Notes: generated from the sequence alone by a model not told the origin. DNA of 57,874 nt from Rhodoferax sp. (GCF_028714215.1 NZ_JAQTMS010000034.1:1-57874), one strand, 5' to 3'. Positions 40,192 through 50,140 are shown, numbered from the stretch's first letter. Numbers and translations: made by a program.

Positions 40192-41694
40192 ATGTTCGAA
40201 TCCGCCGAAATCGGCCACCAGATTGGCAAAAAGGAATACAAGCAGCGCGAGCCGGTGCTGCGCGAGGAATTGCTGCGGGTCCAGTACGAACTGCTGGCGC
40301 AGGCCAAGTTTCCGGTGCTCATCCTGGTCAACGGGGTGGACGGCGCCGGCAAGGGCGAGACCGTCAACCTGTTCAACCAGTGGATGGACCCGCGCCACAT
40401 CCGCACCGAGGCCTTCAGCGCCTTCGCCGACGAGGAGCACGGCCTGCCGGAAATGTGGCGTTTCTGGCAGGCGCTGCCGGCCAAGGGGCACATCGGCATC
40501 CTGTTCGGCTCCTGGTACAGCGCCCCGATCGTGGCGCGCGCCATGGGGCACGAGAAGAGCGCGCGCTTCGCCCAGCGGCTGGAGCGCATCCGCCAGTTCG
40601 AGCGCATGCTGGTGGCCGAGGGCACGCTGCTCATCAAGTTCTGGTTCCACCTGTCCAAGGCGGCGGCACGCCAGCGTTTCAAGGTTCTGGAAGCCGACCC
40701 CAAGAACGCCTGGCGCGTGACGCCGCAGGACTGGGAGCGATTCAAGCATTACGATGGCTTTATCAAGGTGACCGAGCAGGCCTTGCGCAAGACCAGCACC
40801 GGTGAGGCACCCTGGCTGGTGATCGAGGGCAGCGACCCGGCCTACCGCTCGCTCACCGCCGGCCAGTACCTGCTGGACGCGCTCACACAGCGCCTGGCCG
40901 GTCAGGAGCCCAGCGTGGCGGCCCCGGCGCCGGTGCCGCCGCCAGCGCTGGACCAGCGCAGCCTGCTGAGCGCCTTCGACTACGACCGTGCCCTGACACT
41001 CAAGGCTTACCAGCGTCGGCTGGAGGCCTTGCAAAGTCGGTTGAACGGGCTGATGCGCAGCCCGGACATGCGCCAGCGCTCGCTGGTGCTGGTGTTCGAG
41101 GGCATGGACGCGGCTGGCAAGGGCAGCACGATACGGCGCGTCACGCAGGCGCTGGACGCGCGGCAATACCATGTGGTGCCGGTGGCCGCGCCGACCGAGG
41201 AGGAGCGCGCCCAGCCCTACCTGTGGCGCTTCTGGCGCCATCTGCCGCGCCACGGCCATGCGGCCTTGTTTGACCGCTCCTGGTACGGCCGGGTGCTGGT
41301 GGAGCGGGTGGAAGGCTTCTGTGCCGAAAGCGACTGGATGCGGGCGTTCGATGAGATCAACGCGTTCGAGGAGCAATTGGCGGAGGCCGGCGCGGTGGTT
41401 GTGAAGTTCTGGCTGGCGATCACGCCCGATGAGCAACTGCGCCGTTTCAACGAACGCAAGGCGACGCCTTACAAGAACTTCAAGATCACCGACGACGACT
41501 GGCGCAACCGCGAAAAGTGGCCCCAGTACCAACGCGCCATCGGCGACATGATTGACCGCACCTCGACCGACCTGGCGCCGTGGCACGTGGTGGCCTCCAA
41601 CGACAAGCTGTTCGCGCGCATCGAGGTGCTCAGCACCTTGTGCCAGCGGCTGGAGCAGGCCTTTGCGGCCAGCTCATTGAAGAAGAAGCGCTGA
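40192..41694 (+). CDS. pap: Polyphosphate:AMP phosphotransferase, two-domain PPK2
   Basis: This 500-residue protein of two tandem PPK2 kinase domains matches the length of the AMP-phosphorylating (class II) polyphosphate kinases. Each half has a Walker A, GVDGAGKGE near residue 48 and GMDAAGKGS near residue 305, with an SWY or RSWYGR lid motif after it. It converts AMP to ADP using polyphosphate. I chose ATG 40192 (MFESAEIGH); the frame is open from 39901, but the leader is not conserved-looking. It stands alone, divergent from the GGDEF-EAL gene. Confidence 0.92.
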   Translation: MFESAEIGHQIGKKEYKQREPVLREELLRVQYELLAQAKFPVLILVNGVDGAGKGETVNLFNQWMDPRHIRTEAFSAFADEEHGLPEMWRFWQALPAKGHIGILFGSWYSAPIVARAMGHEKSARFAQRLERIRQFERMLVAEGTLLIKFWFHLSKAAARQRFKVLEADPKNAWRVTPQDWERFKHYDGFIKVTEQALRKTSTGEAPWLVIEGSDPAYRSLTAGQYLLDALTQRLAGQEPSVAAPAPVPPPALDQRSLLSAFDYDRALTLKAYQRRLEALQSRLNGLMRSPDMRQRSLVLVFEGMDAAGKGSTIRRVTQALDARQYHVVPVAAPTEEERAQPYLWRFWRHLPRHGHAALFDRSWYGRVLVERVEGFCAESDWMRAFDEINAFEEQLAEAGAVVVKFWLAITPDEQLRRFNERKATPYKNFKITDDDWRNREKWPQYQRAIGDMIDRTSTDLAPWHVVASNDKLFARIEVLSTLCQRLEQAFAASSLKKKR

Positions 41695-41723
41695 CCGCGC
41701 GGAGCCGCCGCCGGGCCAGAGGA

Positions 41724-42491
41724 TCAAGCCGCAAAACGGCGCGCCGCCATCTCCAGCAGGCCGTCAAAAATCAGGTTGTCGACCAGTTCGAACTGCACCG
41801 ACATGCTGGGCGCCATCTTCCAGCCGGCGCCGCCGGCCATGATGCATTTGGGCTCGGCGCCGCAGTGCTTGCGCACGTGCTGCACCATGCGCTCCACCGC
41901 GCCGGCAATGGCGTAAGTGCCGCCGCTGGTGAGGGCGTCGCTGGTGTTGGTCGGGAACTCGCGCACCTCGCCGGTCGGCACGTGCAGGCCGGCGGTGCCC
42001 GATTCCAGAGCGCGCAGCATGATGCCGTGGCCCGGCAGGATCAAACCGCCCAGGAACTTGCCGCTGGCATCAATGGCATCGACGGTGACGGCGGTGCCGA
42101 CCATGACCACCACCAGCGGTCGCGCCGGACCTTGCGCCAGCGCGCAATGCCAGGCGCCAATCATCGCCACCCAGCGGTCGGCGCCCAAGCGCGCCGGATA
42201 GTCGTAGCCATTGCTGATGCCGGCCTCGGCGGCACTGGCCACCACCCATTGCGGCGCCACATCCCAGATTTCCATCTGATCCTCGACCCGGCGCCGCACG
42301 GCGTCGCCGGCAACCACGCAGCCCAGCATGCGCTCGGGCGGCGTCAGCGTGGCCCAGGCCCCTTCGGCCAGCTTGTCGATGTGGTCGAGAAATTCGGCAC
42401 CCTGCGCCAGTACCCTGGCATTGGCGCGGGGGTGCTCGTAAAGAGCCCATTTGAGACGGGTGTTGCCGACGTCAATTGCCAGAAATTTCAT
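41724..42491 (-). CDS. coaX: Type III pantothenate kinase
   Basis: This 255-residue ASKHA-fold kinase phosphorylates pantothenate in the first step of coenzyme A synthesis. Recognisable blocks are [11 protein letters not shown] at the N-terminus, [17 protein letters not shown] (the substrate motif with G-x-D-R), [12 protein letters not shown] and [17 protein letters not shown]. The gene is convergent with the PPK2 gene, 29 bases apart, and divergent from the amidase. In many Burkholderiales coaX follows birA; that neighbour is not here. Confidence 0.95.
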   Translation of the reverse strand: MKFLAIDVGNTRLKWALYEHPRANARVLAQGAEFLDHIDKLAEGAWATLTPPERMLGCVVAGDAVRRRVEDQMEIWDVAPQWVVASAAEAGISNGYDYPARLGADRWVAMIGAWHCALAQGPARPLVVVMVGTAVTVDAIDASGKFLGGLILPGHGIMLRALESGTAGLHVPTGEVREFPTNTSDALTSGGTYAIAGAVERMVQHVRKHCGAEPKCIMAGGAGWKMAPSMSVQFELVDNLIFDGLLEMAARRFAA

Positions 42492-42514
42492 GCCGTGATT
42501 ATCATCGGGAACTT

Positions 42515-43945
42515 ATGTCCGTCACCGAACTCACGGCCCATGCACTGTCGCTGGCGATCCACGCCAGGGAGATTTCCTGCCGCGAGGCGATGCAGGCCTA
42601 CCTGCGGCGCATTGCCGATCTGAATCCGCGCTACAACGCCCTGGTCAGCCTGCAGGACGGCGATCAACTGCTGCGCCAGGCCGCCGAGCGCGATGCGCAA
42701 CTGGCGCGCGGCCAGTCCATGGGTTGGCTGCATGGCCTGCCGCTGGCGATCAAGGACTTGGCCAATACGGCGGGCATTGCCACCACGCTGGGCTCGCCGC
42801 TGATGCGCAACTTCGTACCGCAGCAAGATGGTCTGATGGTGCAGCGCATGAAGGCCGCCGGTGGCATCGTGGTCGGCAAGACCAACACGCCCGAGTTCGG
42901 TCTGGGCTCGCATACCTTCAACGAGGTATTTGGCGTCACCCGCAACGCCTACGAAGCCAGCCGATCGGCCGGCGGCAGCAGCGGAGGCGCCGCGGTGGCG
43001 CTGGCCTTGCACTTGTTGCCGGTGGCCGACGGCTCCGATTTCATGGGCAGTCTGCGCAACCCGGCCGGCTGGAACAACGTCTTCGGCCTGCGCCCCAGCC
43101 AGGGCCGGGTGCCGCTGTGGCCGACGCCGGACGTCTGGGTCAGTCAACTGGGCACCGAAGGGCCGATGGGGCGCAGTGTGCGGGATGTGGCCCGCTTGCT
43201 GGCGGTGCAGGCCGGCTTTGACCCGCGCGTGCCTCTTTCACTGGCCGATGGCGTCGATTTCACGCGACCGCTGGAGGGTATTGACTGCAAACAGCTGCGC
43301 ATCGGCTGGCTGGCCGACCTGGCGGGCTACCTGCCGATGGAGCCGGGCATTCTGGCGGTCTGCGAGCAAGGCTTGCGGCGCTTCGAGAATCTGGGCTGCG
43401 CGGTGCAGCCCATGCAACTTGGCACCCCGCCGCAAGCCATCTGGCAGGCCTGGCTGGTCTGGCGCCGGGCCCTGGTGGCGGCGCGCATTGCGCCGTTTTT
43501 GCTGAACCCCGGGAACCGCGCCCTGATCAAGCCCGAGGCCTTGTGGGAAGCCGATCAGGCGCGCCAACTCAGCGGCAGCGAATTCCTCAGCGCCAGCGCG
43601 CAGCGCACGGCTTTTTACCAGCATATGCTGGGGCTGTTTGAGCAACATGACTTTTTGGCGCTGCCGGTGGCGCAGGTCTGGCCATTCGATGCAACGCAGC
43701 GTTGGCCAGAGCAGATCAACGGCGTGGCGATGGACACTTACCACCGCTGGATGGAGGTGGTGATTTACGCCACTTTTGCCGGTTTGCCCTGCATCAGCGT
43801 GCCGGTCGGATTCGATGCCCGCGGCCTGCCCATGGGCCTGCAACTGATAGGCAAGCCACGCGCCGATTTCGAATTGCTGCAACTGGCGCACGCTTACGAG
43901 CAGGCGGCGCAAGAGGTGTTGACGCGAAAACCTGCGCTTGTATGA
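42515..43945 (+). CDS. Amidase signature-family hydrolase
   Basis: This 476-residue amidase has a Ser-cisSer-Lys triad: the lysine is in LPLAIKDLANT, and the two serines are in SAGGSSGGAAVALAL and the following VADGSDFMGS. The C-terminal half has the usual GLPCISVPVGFDARGLPMGLQLIG. It hydrolyses an amide to acid and ammonia. Length and motifs are complete, but GatB and GatC are absent, so it is not the tRNA amidotransferase subunit. I chose ATG 42515 just inside the open frame. It ends one base before the convergent rhodanese gene. Confidence 0.9.
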   Translation: MSVTELTAHALSLAIHAREISCREAMQAYLRRIADLNPRYNALVSLQDGDQLLRQAAERDAQLARGQSMGWLHGLPLAIKDLANTAGIATTLGSPLMRNFVPQQDGLMVQRMKAAGGIVVGKTNTPEFGLGSHTFNEVFGVTRNAYEASRSAGGSSGGAAVALALHLLPVADGSDFMGSLRNPAGWNNVFGLRPSQGRVPLWPTPDVWVSQLGTEGPMGRSVRDVARLLAVQAGFDPRVPLSLADGVDFTRPLEGIDCKQLRIGWLADLAGYLPMEPGILAVCEQGLRRFENLGCAVQPMQLGTPPQAIWQAWLVWRRALVAARIAPFLLNPGNRALIKPEALWEADQARQLSGSEFLSASAQRTAFYQHMLGLFEQHDFLALPVAQVWPFDATQRWPEQINGVAMDTYHRWMEVVIYATFAGLPCISVPVGFDARGLPMGLQLIGKPRADFELLQLAHAYEQAAQEVLTRKPALV

Positions 43946-43946
43946 A

Positions 43947-44426
43947 TCAACCCTGGCGCCACGGCAATCCGTGGTAGCGCCAGCCACCCAGGTGCCCGCG
44001 CTGTGCCTGCTGATCCGGGTTGCCTTCAAAGCCTTCCAGGATGTTGTAGGCCTCCAGTCCCAACTCGCTGGCACGTCTGGCGGCGGCCATGGACCGTACG
44101 CCGCTGCGGCAGAGCAGGAGCACCTTTTTGCCGGCCGGTATCGCGGCCAGCAAGGATTTGTCGAAATTGGGATTCGGCACCATGCCCGGCCACTGCCGCC
44201 ATGCCAGCGGGATGGCGCCCGGCACAAAACCGACCCATTCCCGTTCGGCGTCGCTTCGGATATCGACCAGCACCGCCTCGTCAGCATGCCACCATTGATA
44301 GGCCAGCGGGGGCGACACATCGCCGGCGTAGCCCGACGCCGGATGCACGCTGTGCAATGCCGCGTCCGCGGACCGGGAGGTAGCAGGGTTGGCTGGGTCC
44401 GGATTGCCAAGTTGGTTGGTGTGCAT
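43947..44426 (-). CDS. Rhodanese-like sulfurtransferase
   Basis: This 159-residue single-domain rhodanese has the active-site loop LLCRSGVRS (Cys near residue 105) and the family motif ADEAVLVDIRSDAEREWVGFVPGAIPLAW. The C-terminal GFEGNP...GWRYHGLPWRQG is characteristic of a proteobacterial subgroup. It may carry sulfane sulfur, but no sulfur genes surround it. The soluble, unexported form suggests the cytoplasm. Confidence 0.9.
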   Translation of the reverse strand: MHTNQLGNPDPANPATSRSADAALHSVHPASGYAGDVSPPLAYQWWHADEAVLVDIRSDAEREWVGFVPGAIPLAWRQWPGMVPNPNFDKSLLAAIPAGKKVLLLCRSGVRSMAAARRASELGLEAYNILEGFEGNPDQQAQRGHLGGWRYHGLPWRQG

Positions 44427-44626
44427 GGTCAGACGGGTGTGCTTGAAACGGGTTTTCGATCTTTAGGGGATTTTGGCATTAGTTGAAAAATATTAAAAAC
44501 TCCTGTGATGTAAATGACGTGTTCATTGTGGTTTTCACCTACGGGAGCGCGCCGCGATCTCCGGATAATCACGCAGCCAACGGTCGTTCACCGTCTTTTC
44601 GACATTATTATTATTTGGAGACACGC

Positions 44627-45829
44627 ATGAAATTTGTGCGAAACACTGCCCTCAGTGCCCTGGCCCTGGCCGCCGCAAGCATCAGCTATGCGGCCGACAA
44701 CATCAAGATCGGCCTGCAAGGACCGCTCACCGGCGGCTCCAGCCCGATGGGCGTTTCCATGCGCGACGGCGCCAAGCTGGCGGTCGCCGAGATCAATGCC
44801 AAGGGCGGCTTGCTGGGCCGCAAGATCGAGATGATCGAGCGCGACGACGAGGCCAAGAACGAGCGCGGCGTGCAGATCGCCCAGGAGCTGATCAACAAGG
44901 AAAAAGTGGTGGCCACGGTCGGCTACATCAATTCCGGCGTCTCGCTGGCGTCCCAGCGTTTTTACCAGGAAGCCAAGATTCCGGTGATGAACAACGTGGC
45001 CACTGCCACCACCATCACCCAGCAGTTCGCTGATCAACCTCAAAACTACGTTTTCCGCAACTCGGCCAACGACACCATCCAGTCGACCATGATCGTGGAA
45101 GAACTGATCGGTCACAAGAAGCTGACCAAGGTTGCCATCCTGGCCGATTCCACCAACTACGGCCAGTTGGGTCGTGAAGACCTTGAAAAAGCGCTCAAGG
45201 CCAAAGGCATCACCGCCGTCGCGATCGAGAAGTACAACATCAAGGACGTCGACATGACGCCCCAGTTGCTTAAGGCCAAGGAAGCCGGCGCCCAGGTCGT
45301 GATCACCTACGGCATCGGCCCGGAACTGGCGCAGATTGCCAACGGCATGATCAAGCTCGGCTGGAAGGTTCCCATGATGGGTTCCTGGACCCTGTCGATG
45401 GGCAACTTCATCGACAACGCCGGCAAGAATGCCGACGGCGCCTTGATGCCGCAAACCTTCATCCAGGAGCCCAACACGCCCAAGCGCAAGAGCTTCATCG
45501 AGGCCTACCAGAAGGCCTACAAGGTAACGCGCATTTCTTCGCCGGTCTCCGCGGCGCAGGGCTACGATTCGATTTATCTGCTGGCAGCGGCGATCAAGCA
45601 GGCCGGAACGACGGACGGTCCCAAGGTGCTGGCGGCACTGGAAGACTTGAAGGCCCCCGTTGAAGGCGTCGTCACCACCTACAACCATCCTTTCTCCAAG
45701 ACCGACCACGAGGCCATCACCCTCAACATGCCGGTGATCGGCAAGGTGCAGGACGGCCATGTGGTCTACGCCTACGACGAGGACAAGAAAAAAGGTGGCG
45801 AGATTCGCACCAAGGCTGTCAAGAAGTAA
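44627..45829 (+). CDS. livK: Branched-chain amino acid ABC transporter, substrate-binding protein
   Basis: This 400-residue periplasmic protein has a signal peptide (cleavage near SYAA) and a Leu/Ile/Val-binding fold: IKIGLQGPLTGGSSPMG, FVRNSANDTIQSTMIVEELIG-like blocks, and GYDSIYLLAAAIKQAG. I chose ATG 44627 with GGAG upstream. A strong rho-independent terminator follows, so it is often made in excess of the permease genes, as is usual for LivK. It feeds the LivHMGF proteins downstream. Ligand preference among branched-chain amino acids or analogues is not certain. Confidence 0.93.
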   Translation: MKFVRNTALSALALAAASISYAADNIKIGLQGPLTGGSSPMGVSMRDGAKLAVAEINAKGGLLGRKIEMIERDDEAKNERGVQIAQELINKEKVVATVGYINSGVSLASQRFYQEAKIPVMNNVATATTITQQFADQPQNYVFRNSANDTIQSTMIVEELIGHKKLTKVAILADSTNYGQLGREDLEKALKAKGITAVAIEKYNIKDVDMTPQLLKAKEAGAQVVITYGIGPELAQIANGMIKLGWKVPMMGSWTLSMGNFIDNAGKNADGALMPQTFIQEPNTPKRKSFIEAYQKAYKVTRISSPVSAAQGYDSIYLLAAAIKQAGTTDGPKVLAALEDLKAPVEGVVTTYNHPFSKTDHEAITLNMPVIGKVQDGHVVYAYDEDKKKGGEIRTKAVKK

Positions 45830-45873
45830 GAACAGAGCGGGTCTGCGGTCAACGCCACTTTCACGCTCGCCTG

Positions 45874-45901
45874 AAAAAAGCCGGGATGCCCCGGCTTTTT
45901 T
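45874..45901 (+). terminator. Rho-independent terminator after livK
   Basis: AAAAAAGCCGGG, a 3-base loop, then CCCCGGCTTTTTT form a strong GC stem followed by a T tract, 45 bases after the livK stop. Partial read-through would allow a high binding-protein to permease ratio. Confidence 0.88.
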
Positions 45902-45956
45902 GGCGTTGGGGGCTGCGCAGCGCGGGCTTTACCTGGTTTTAAATTGGAGCTAAGGC

Positions 45957-46847
45957 ATGGAAATTTTCTTGCAACTGATCTACAGCGGCGTCGCGCTGGG
46001 CATGATTTATGGCGTTATCGCGTTTGGCTACCAGCTGACCTTCGCGACCTCGGCTACTCTCAATTTCGGTCAGGGCGAGGCGCTCATGCTGGGCGCGCTG
46101 GTGGGCTTGTCGCTGGCCGGCACCATCCACGGCGGCCCCTACCTCAACTACTGGGTGATGATTCCGGTGGTGGTGCTTTTCGGCGCCGCGCAAGGCGCGC
46201 TGGTGGAGTGGATTGGCGTGCGTCCGGCGATCAAGATCAAGAGCGAGTTCGGCTGGATCATGTCGACCATTGCGCTGGCCATCATTTTCAAGAACGTCGC
46301 CGAAAACATCTGGGGTAAGGACGATCTGAAGTTTCCGTCGCCGCTGCCGGAGGCACCCATCAAACTGTTTGGCGCCAATGTGTTGCCGATGGAAATCGTG
46401 GTGGTTATCGGCGCCCTGGCCATGATGGCGATCGTCGAGATCTTCAACCGCAAATCGATTTACGGCAAGGCGGTGGTGGCCACCTCCAACGACCGCGATG
46501 CGGCGTCCCTGATGGGCATCAACACCGGTGCCGTGATCACGTTCTCGTACGCCTTGTCGTCGGTGACGGCGGCGGTGGCCGGCGTGCTGGTGGCGCCGCT
46601 GACGCTGACTGGGGCCACCATGGGCTCGGTGCTGGGGCTGAAGGCTTTTGCCGTGGCCATCATCGGCGGTCTGACCTCCGGCGTCGGCGTGATTGTCGGC
46701 GGCCTGATTCTGGGCATTGCCGAGACCACCACCGGCTACTACATCTCCACCGGCTACAAGGATGTGCCGGGGCTGGTGTTGCTGCTGCTGGTGCTGGCGA
46801 TCAAGCCGGCCGGGCTGTTCGGCAAGACGGCCATCAAGAAGGTCTGA
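45957..46847 (+). CDS. livH: Branched-chain amino acid ABC transporter permease LivH
   Basis: This 296-residue inner-membrane permease has about eight helices. It has the LivH pattern, with GMIYGVIAFGYQLTFATSATLNFGQGE near the start and the conserved loop ATSNDRDAASLMGINTGAVITFSYALSS that contacts the ATPases. It is 15 bases upstream of the LivM-LivG fusion and forms one half of the transmembrane channel. Confidence 0.94.
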   Translation: MEIFLQLIYSGVALGMIYGVIAFGYQLTFATSATLNFGQGEALMLGALVGLSLAGTIHGGPYLNYWVMIPVVVLFGAAQGALVEWIGVRPAIKIKSEFGWIMSTIALAIIFKNVAENIWGKDDLKFPSPLPEAPIKLFGANVLPMEIVVVIGALAMMAIVEIFNRKSIYGKAVVATSNDRDAASLMGINTGAVITFSYALSSVTAAVAGVLVAPLTLTGATMGSVLGLKAFAVAIIGGLTSGVGVIVGGLILGIAETTTGYYISTGYKDVPGLVLLLLVLAIKPAGLFGKTAIKKV

Positions 46848-46862
46848 CGGATACAGGCAAGC

Positions 46863-48809
46863 ATGAAAACCAAAAGCAAATCTTATTTCCTGATAGCGCT
46901 GGGGCTGGCGGCACTGGGCCTGTTCCCGGTGCTGGTGCCCAATCCCTATTACGTGCACCTGGTCGAAACCATCCTGATCTACGCCATCCTGCTGTTCGGG
47001 CTGGATATCGTGGTCGGCTACACCGGCCAGGTGTCGCTGGGGCATGCCGGCCTGTTCGGCGTCGGCTCCTACACCGCCGGCGTGCTGTTCTTCAAGCTGG
47101 GGCTACCCATTTTCCTGACCGTGCCGGCGGCCATCGGCGTCACCGCAGTGTTCGGTGCGGTGCTGGCGCTGCCGGCCCTGCGCGTGACCGGTCCCTATCT
47201 GGCGATGGTGACGCTGGCCTTCGGCACCATCCTGCAGATTCTCATCAACGAGATGACGTTTTTGACCGAAGGCCCGATCGGCATCAAGGTTGCCAAGCCG
47301 CTGTTCTTCGGCCACAAACTGAACGAGGTCCAGTACTTCTACCTGGTGGCCGTGCTGATGGTGCTGGCGCTGGTGGTGGTGCACCGGATTCTGAAGTCGC
47401 ACCTGGGGCGTGCTTTCGAAGCACTGCGCGACAGCCCGGTGGCCTGCGACTGCATGGGCGTTTCGGTCTACCGCTACAAGGTCTACGCCTTTGTCATCAG
47501 CGCTGGCCTGGCCGGCCTGGCCGGTGCGCTCTACACCTATTCGGAAGAGTACATCTCGCCCAATACCTACAACTTCGAGCTGACCATCATGTTCCTGCTG
47601 GCGGTCATCATGGGCGGGCGCAAGACCCGTTCCGGCGCGCTGATCGGGGCCGTGATCGTGGTGATGCTGCCCAGCCTGCTGTCGGACATCGAACTGTTTC
47701 GCAAGATCGCCAGCGTGCTGGCGCTGGCAGTCTGTGGCATGGCCGCCTACAACCTGTGGAAAAAAGTAAAGACAGTGCGCGAACTGGCGGTGCCGGTGGT
47801 CGCCACAGTGGCGATGGCGGCGTTCTCCTTCTGGCTGGAAAACATCACCGACTGGCGTCTCACCATATTCGGCCTGATGACGCTGTTTGTGGTCTATTAC
47901 CTGCAGGATGGCGTGGTCGGTTTTGCGCGTGATTTGTATCTGCGTTTTGCCAAGCCGGCAGCGCCGGCCCAGCACAGCGCCGCCGGCAGCGCGGTGCGTG
48001 CCTGGACCACCCGTCACGCGGCGGCTGGCAGCAGCGGCGCGGCGCTGCTCGATGCGCAGCAGGTGCTGATGCAGTTCGGCGGCCTGCGGGCGCTCAATCA
48101 GGTCGACCTGCGCGTGGCGCGCGGCTCGATTCATGGCCTCATAGGACCCAACGGTTCGGGCAAGAGCACCATGATGAATGTGCTGACCGGCATCTATCAG
48201 CCGACCGCCGGACAGGTCTTGTTCAACGGCCAGTCGGTGACCGGGCAGACGCCGTCCGCCATCGCCGTATCGGGCATTGCGCGCACCTTCCAGAACGTCC
48301 AACTGTTCGGCGAGTTGAGCGCCACCGACAACGTGCTGGTGGGTCTGCACCACACCTACCGGAGCAACATCCTGGACGTCATGCTGGGCACGCCGCGCTA
48401 CCGGCGCGAAGACGCGGCGGCGCGCGAACAGGCGGCCAGCCTGCTGGGCTTTGTCGGCTTGACCGACATGAGCCTGGAGCAGGCGCGCAATCTGCCCTAC
48501 GGCAAGCAGCGCATGCTGGAGATTGCCCGCGCCCTGGGCCTCAATCCCGAGTTGCTGCTGCTGGATGAACCGGCCGCCGGCCTGCCCCCCGCGGACCTGC
48601 CCGAGCTGATGAAGATGGTGCAGAAGATCCGCGACCACGGCATCACGGTGATCCTGATCGAGCACCACATGGACGTGGTGATGGGCATCTCCGACACCGT
48701 GTCGGTGCTCGACTTCGGCCAGAAGATCGCCGAGGGCAAACCGGCTGATGTGCAGAACAACCCGGCCGTGATCGAGGCCTACCTGGGCAGCGGCGCCGAC
48801 GCGCATTGA
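46863..48809 (+). CDS. livMG: LivM-LivG fusion: BCAA permease plus ATPase
   Basis: This 648-residue protein joins a LivM-type permease (residues 1 to about 360; IYAILLFGLDIVVGYTGQVSLGHAGLFG, and ALRDSPVACDCMGVSVYRYKV as the ATPase-contacting loop) to a LivG-type ATPase (about residues 395-645; Walker A GPNGSGKST, signature LPYGKQRMLEIARAL, Walker B LLLLDEPAAGL). The linker is about 35 residues of Ala/Ser-rich sequence. In most bacteria these are two genes. The fusion is in frame over its entire length, with no sign of a frameshift, and is probably functional. Confidence 0.93.
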   Translation: MKTKSKSYFLIALGLAALGLFPVLVPNPYYVHLVETILIYAILLFGLDIVVGYTGQVSLGHAGLFGVGSYTAGVLFFKLGLPIFLTVPAAIGVTAVFGAVLALPALRVTGPYLAMVTLAFGTILQILINEMTFLTEGPIGIKVAKPLFFGHKLNEVQYFYLVAVLMVLALVVVHRILKSHLGRAFEALRDSPVACDCMGVSVYRYKVYAFVISAGLAGLAGALYTYSEEYISPNTYNFELTIMFLLAVIMGGRKTRSGALIGAVIVVMLPSLLSDIELFRKIASVLALAVCGMAAYNLWKKVKTVRELAVPVVATVAMAAFSFWLENITDWRLTIFGLMTLFVVYYLQDGVVGFARDLYLRFAKPAAPAQHSAAGSAVRAWTTRHAAAGSSGAALLDAQQVLMQFGGLRALNQVDLRVARGSIHGLIGPNGSGKSTMMNVLTGIYQPTAGQVLFNGQSVTGQTPSAIAVSGIARTFQNVQLFGELSATDNVLVGLHHTYRSNILDVMLGTPRYRREDAAAREQAASLLGFVGLTDMSLEQARNLPYGKQRMLEIARALGLNPELLLLDEPAAGLPPADLPELMKMVQKIRDHGITVILIEHHMDVVMGISDTVSVLDFGQKIAEGKPADVQNNPAVIEAYLGSGADAH

Positions 48810-48827
48810 TTGCAGAGAAGATTCATC

Positions 48828-49544
48828 ATGCTCATCATTGAAAATCTACAAGCCGGTTATGGCAAGGTCCAGGTCCTGCACGGTGTCTCCATCCACGTGC
48901 CCAAGGGCAAAATCGTCACGCTGATCGGCTCCAACGGCGCCGGCAAGACCACCACCATGCGCGCCATCTCCGGCATGATCAAACCGGAGTCCGGCAAAGT
49001 CACACTGGCCGGGCGCGACATCACCGGGCTGGACTCGCACCAGATCGCCAAACGCGGCCTGGCCCATTCGCCGGAAGGCCGGCGCGTCTTTCCGACCTTG
49101 AGTGTGCTCGACAACATCCGCCTCGGGGCCTTTGTGCGCTACACCAATGCGCGGCCCAAGGGCGACGTCGAGTCCGATCTGCAAAAAGCGCTGGAGATGT
49201 TCCCGCGCCTGAAGGAGCGCACGCACCAGTTGGCCGGCACCTTGTCGGGCGGTGAGCAGCAGATGCTGGCGATGGCGCGCGCCGTCATGCTCAACCCCGA
49301 GGTGTTCCTGCTGGATGAGCCGTCCATGGGGCTGGCGCCGATCCTGGTGGAGGAGGTGTTTCACATCATCTCCCGGCTCAAGAGCCAGGGCGTCACCATG
49401 CTGCTGGTGGAGCAATTCGCGGCGGCGGCCCTGAAGGTGGCGGACTACGGCTATGTGCTGGAGAACGGCCGCATCTCGGTGCACGGCCCGGCCGACAAGC
49501 TGAAGGACGATCCGGCGGTCAAGGCGGCTTATCTGGGCGGATAA
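48828..49544 (+). CDS. livF: Branched-chain amino acid ABC transporter ATPase LivF
   Basis: This 238-residue ATPase has Walker A GSNGAGKTT, Q-loop, signature LSGGEQQMLAMARA and Walker B VFLLDEPSMGL, followed by the LivF-type ending. I chose ATG 48828 (MLIIENLQAGYGK), which has AGAGAAG just upstream; 48810 is an alternative. It completes the LivKHMGF set. Confidence 0.94.
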   Translation: MLIIENLQAGYGKVQVLHGVSIHVPKGKIVTLIGSNGAGKTTTMRAISGMIKPESGKVTLAGRDITGLDSHQIAKRGLAHSPEGRRVFPTLSVLDNIRLGAFVRYTNARPKGDVESDLQKALEMFPRLKERTHQLAGTLSGGEQQMLAMARAVMLNPEVFLLDEPSMGLAPILVEEVFHIISRLKSQGVTMLLVEQFAAAALKVADYGYVLENGRISVHGPADKLKDDPAVKAAYLGG

Positions 49545-49611
49545 GCAGGGTCGGCGGGCCCGATCCGGACTTTATAGCGCCGCAGGCCAATCAGTACGAG
49601 ATCAGCCCAGG

Positions 49612-50058
49612 CTAAATGGAGACATGGAACAGACCCCAGATCAGGGCTGCCAGTTGAACAAAATTGACCGCCATGCCGGCCATATGAATACGGCGGAAAT
49701 CGGTTGCGGCCGTTGCGTCTCCGCTCTCGATGCGAACTCGCAGACCGTCCATGTGCGAGAGCACTACTTTGCGGAGAAAGAGGGCCAGCGCGGTTATCGC
49801 AACCATGCCCACCGAAAATGCCAGATGGCCAACCAGCGCGTAACTTATCGTCGCCACCGTGGCCGTCCACACCACCGCAACATAGTAGGTGTTGAAGAAG
49901 CCGCGAATGAAGCGCGAATCCATCGGTGTGTCATGTTTCAGAACCAGCAAGGGTAGCGAGCCCATAAAGAAATAGCCCATGCACATCAGCAGTGGAATGG
50001 TGGACAACAGGGCAACGAGCATCGGATGTGCGCTTTGGCCAATAGTACAAGTTGCCAA
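49612..50058 (-). CDS. Four-helix integral membrane protein, function unknown
   Basis: This protein of up to 148 residues has four hydrophobic segments (about residues 13-38, 55-78, 80-100 and 125-147) and a cytoplasmic stretch with RIESGDATAATDFRRIHMAG. The layout resembles DUF1772/DUF4149-type small membrane proteins, but I cannot name the family with confidence. ATG 50058 gives a leader with one Cys; ATG 50022 (MLVALLST) may be the real start. It converges on livF, 67 bases away. Confidence 0.7.
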   Translation of the reverse strand: MATCTIGQSAHPMLVALLSTIPLLMCMGYFFMGSLPLLVLKHDTPMDSRFIRGFFNTYYVAVVWTATVATISYALVGHLAFSVGMVAITALALFLRKVVLSHMDGLRVRIESGDATAATDFRRIHMAGMAVNFVQLAALIWGLFHVSI

Positions 50059-50090
50059 ATATTACCTGAATCGCTCCTTCGGGCGAGCCG

Positions 50091-50140
50091 CCACGATCGG
50101 CACCCGCACCATGGCTGAGGGCCAATGATTTCTCAAGGAC
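50091..50140 (+). repeat. 50-base direct repeat, left copy
   Basis: This segment shares 39 of 50 positions with 54149-54198, including a 17-base identical core (CCACGATCGGCACCCGC). The two copies are in the same orientation and bracket the TRAP transporter genes. Neither copy is coding in an obvious gene. Confidence 0.6.

Noticed and set aside
42515..43945. GatA subunit of tRNA amidotransferase
   Set aside because: No gatB or gatC is next to it, and the signature region alone is shared by all amidases.
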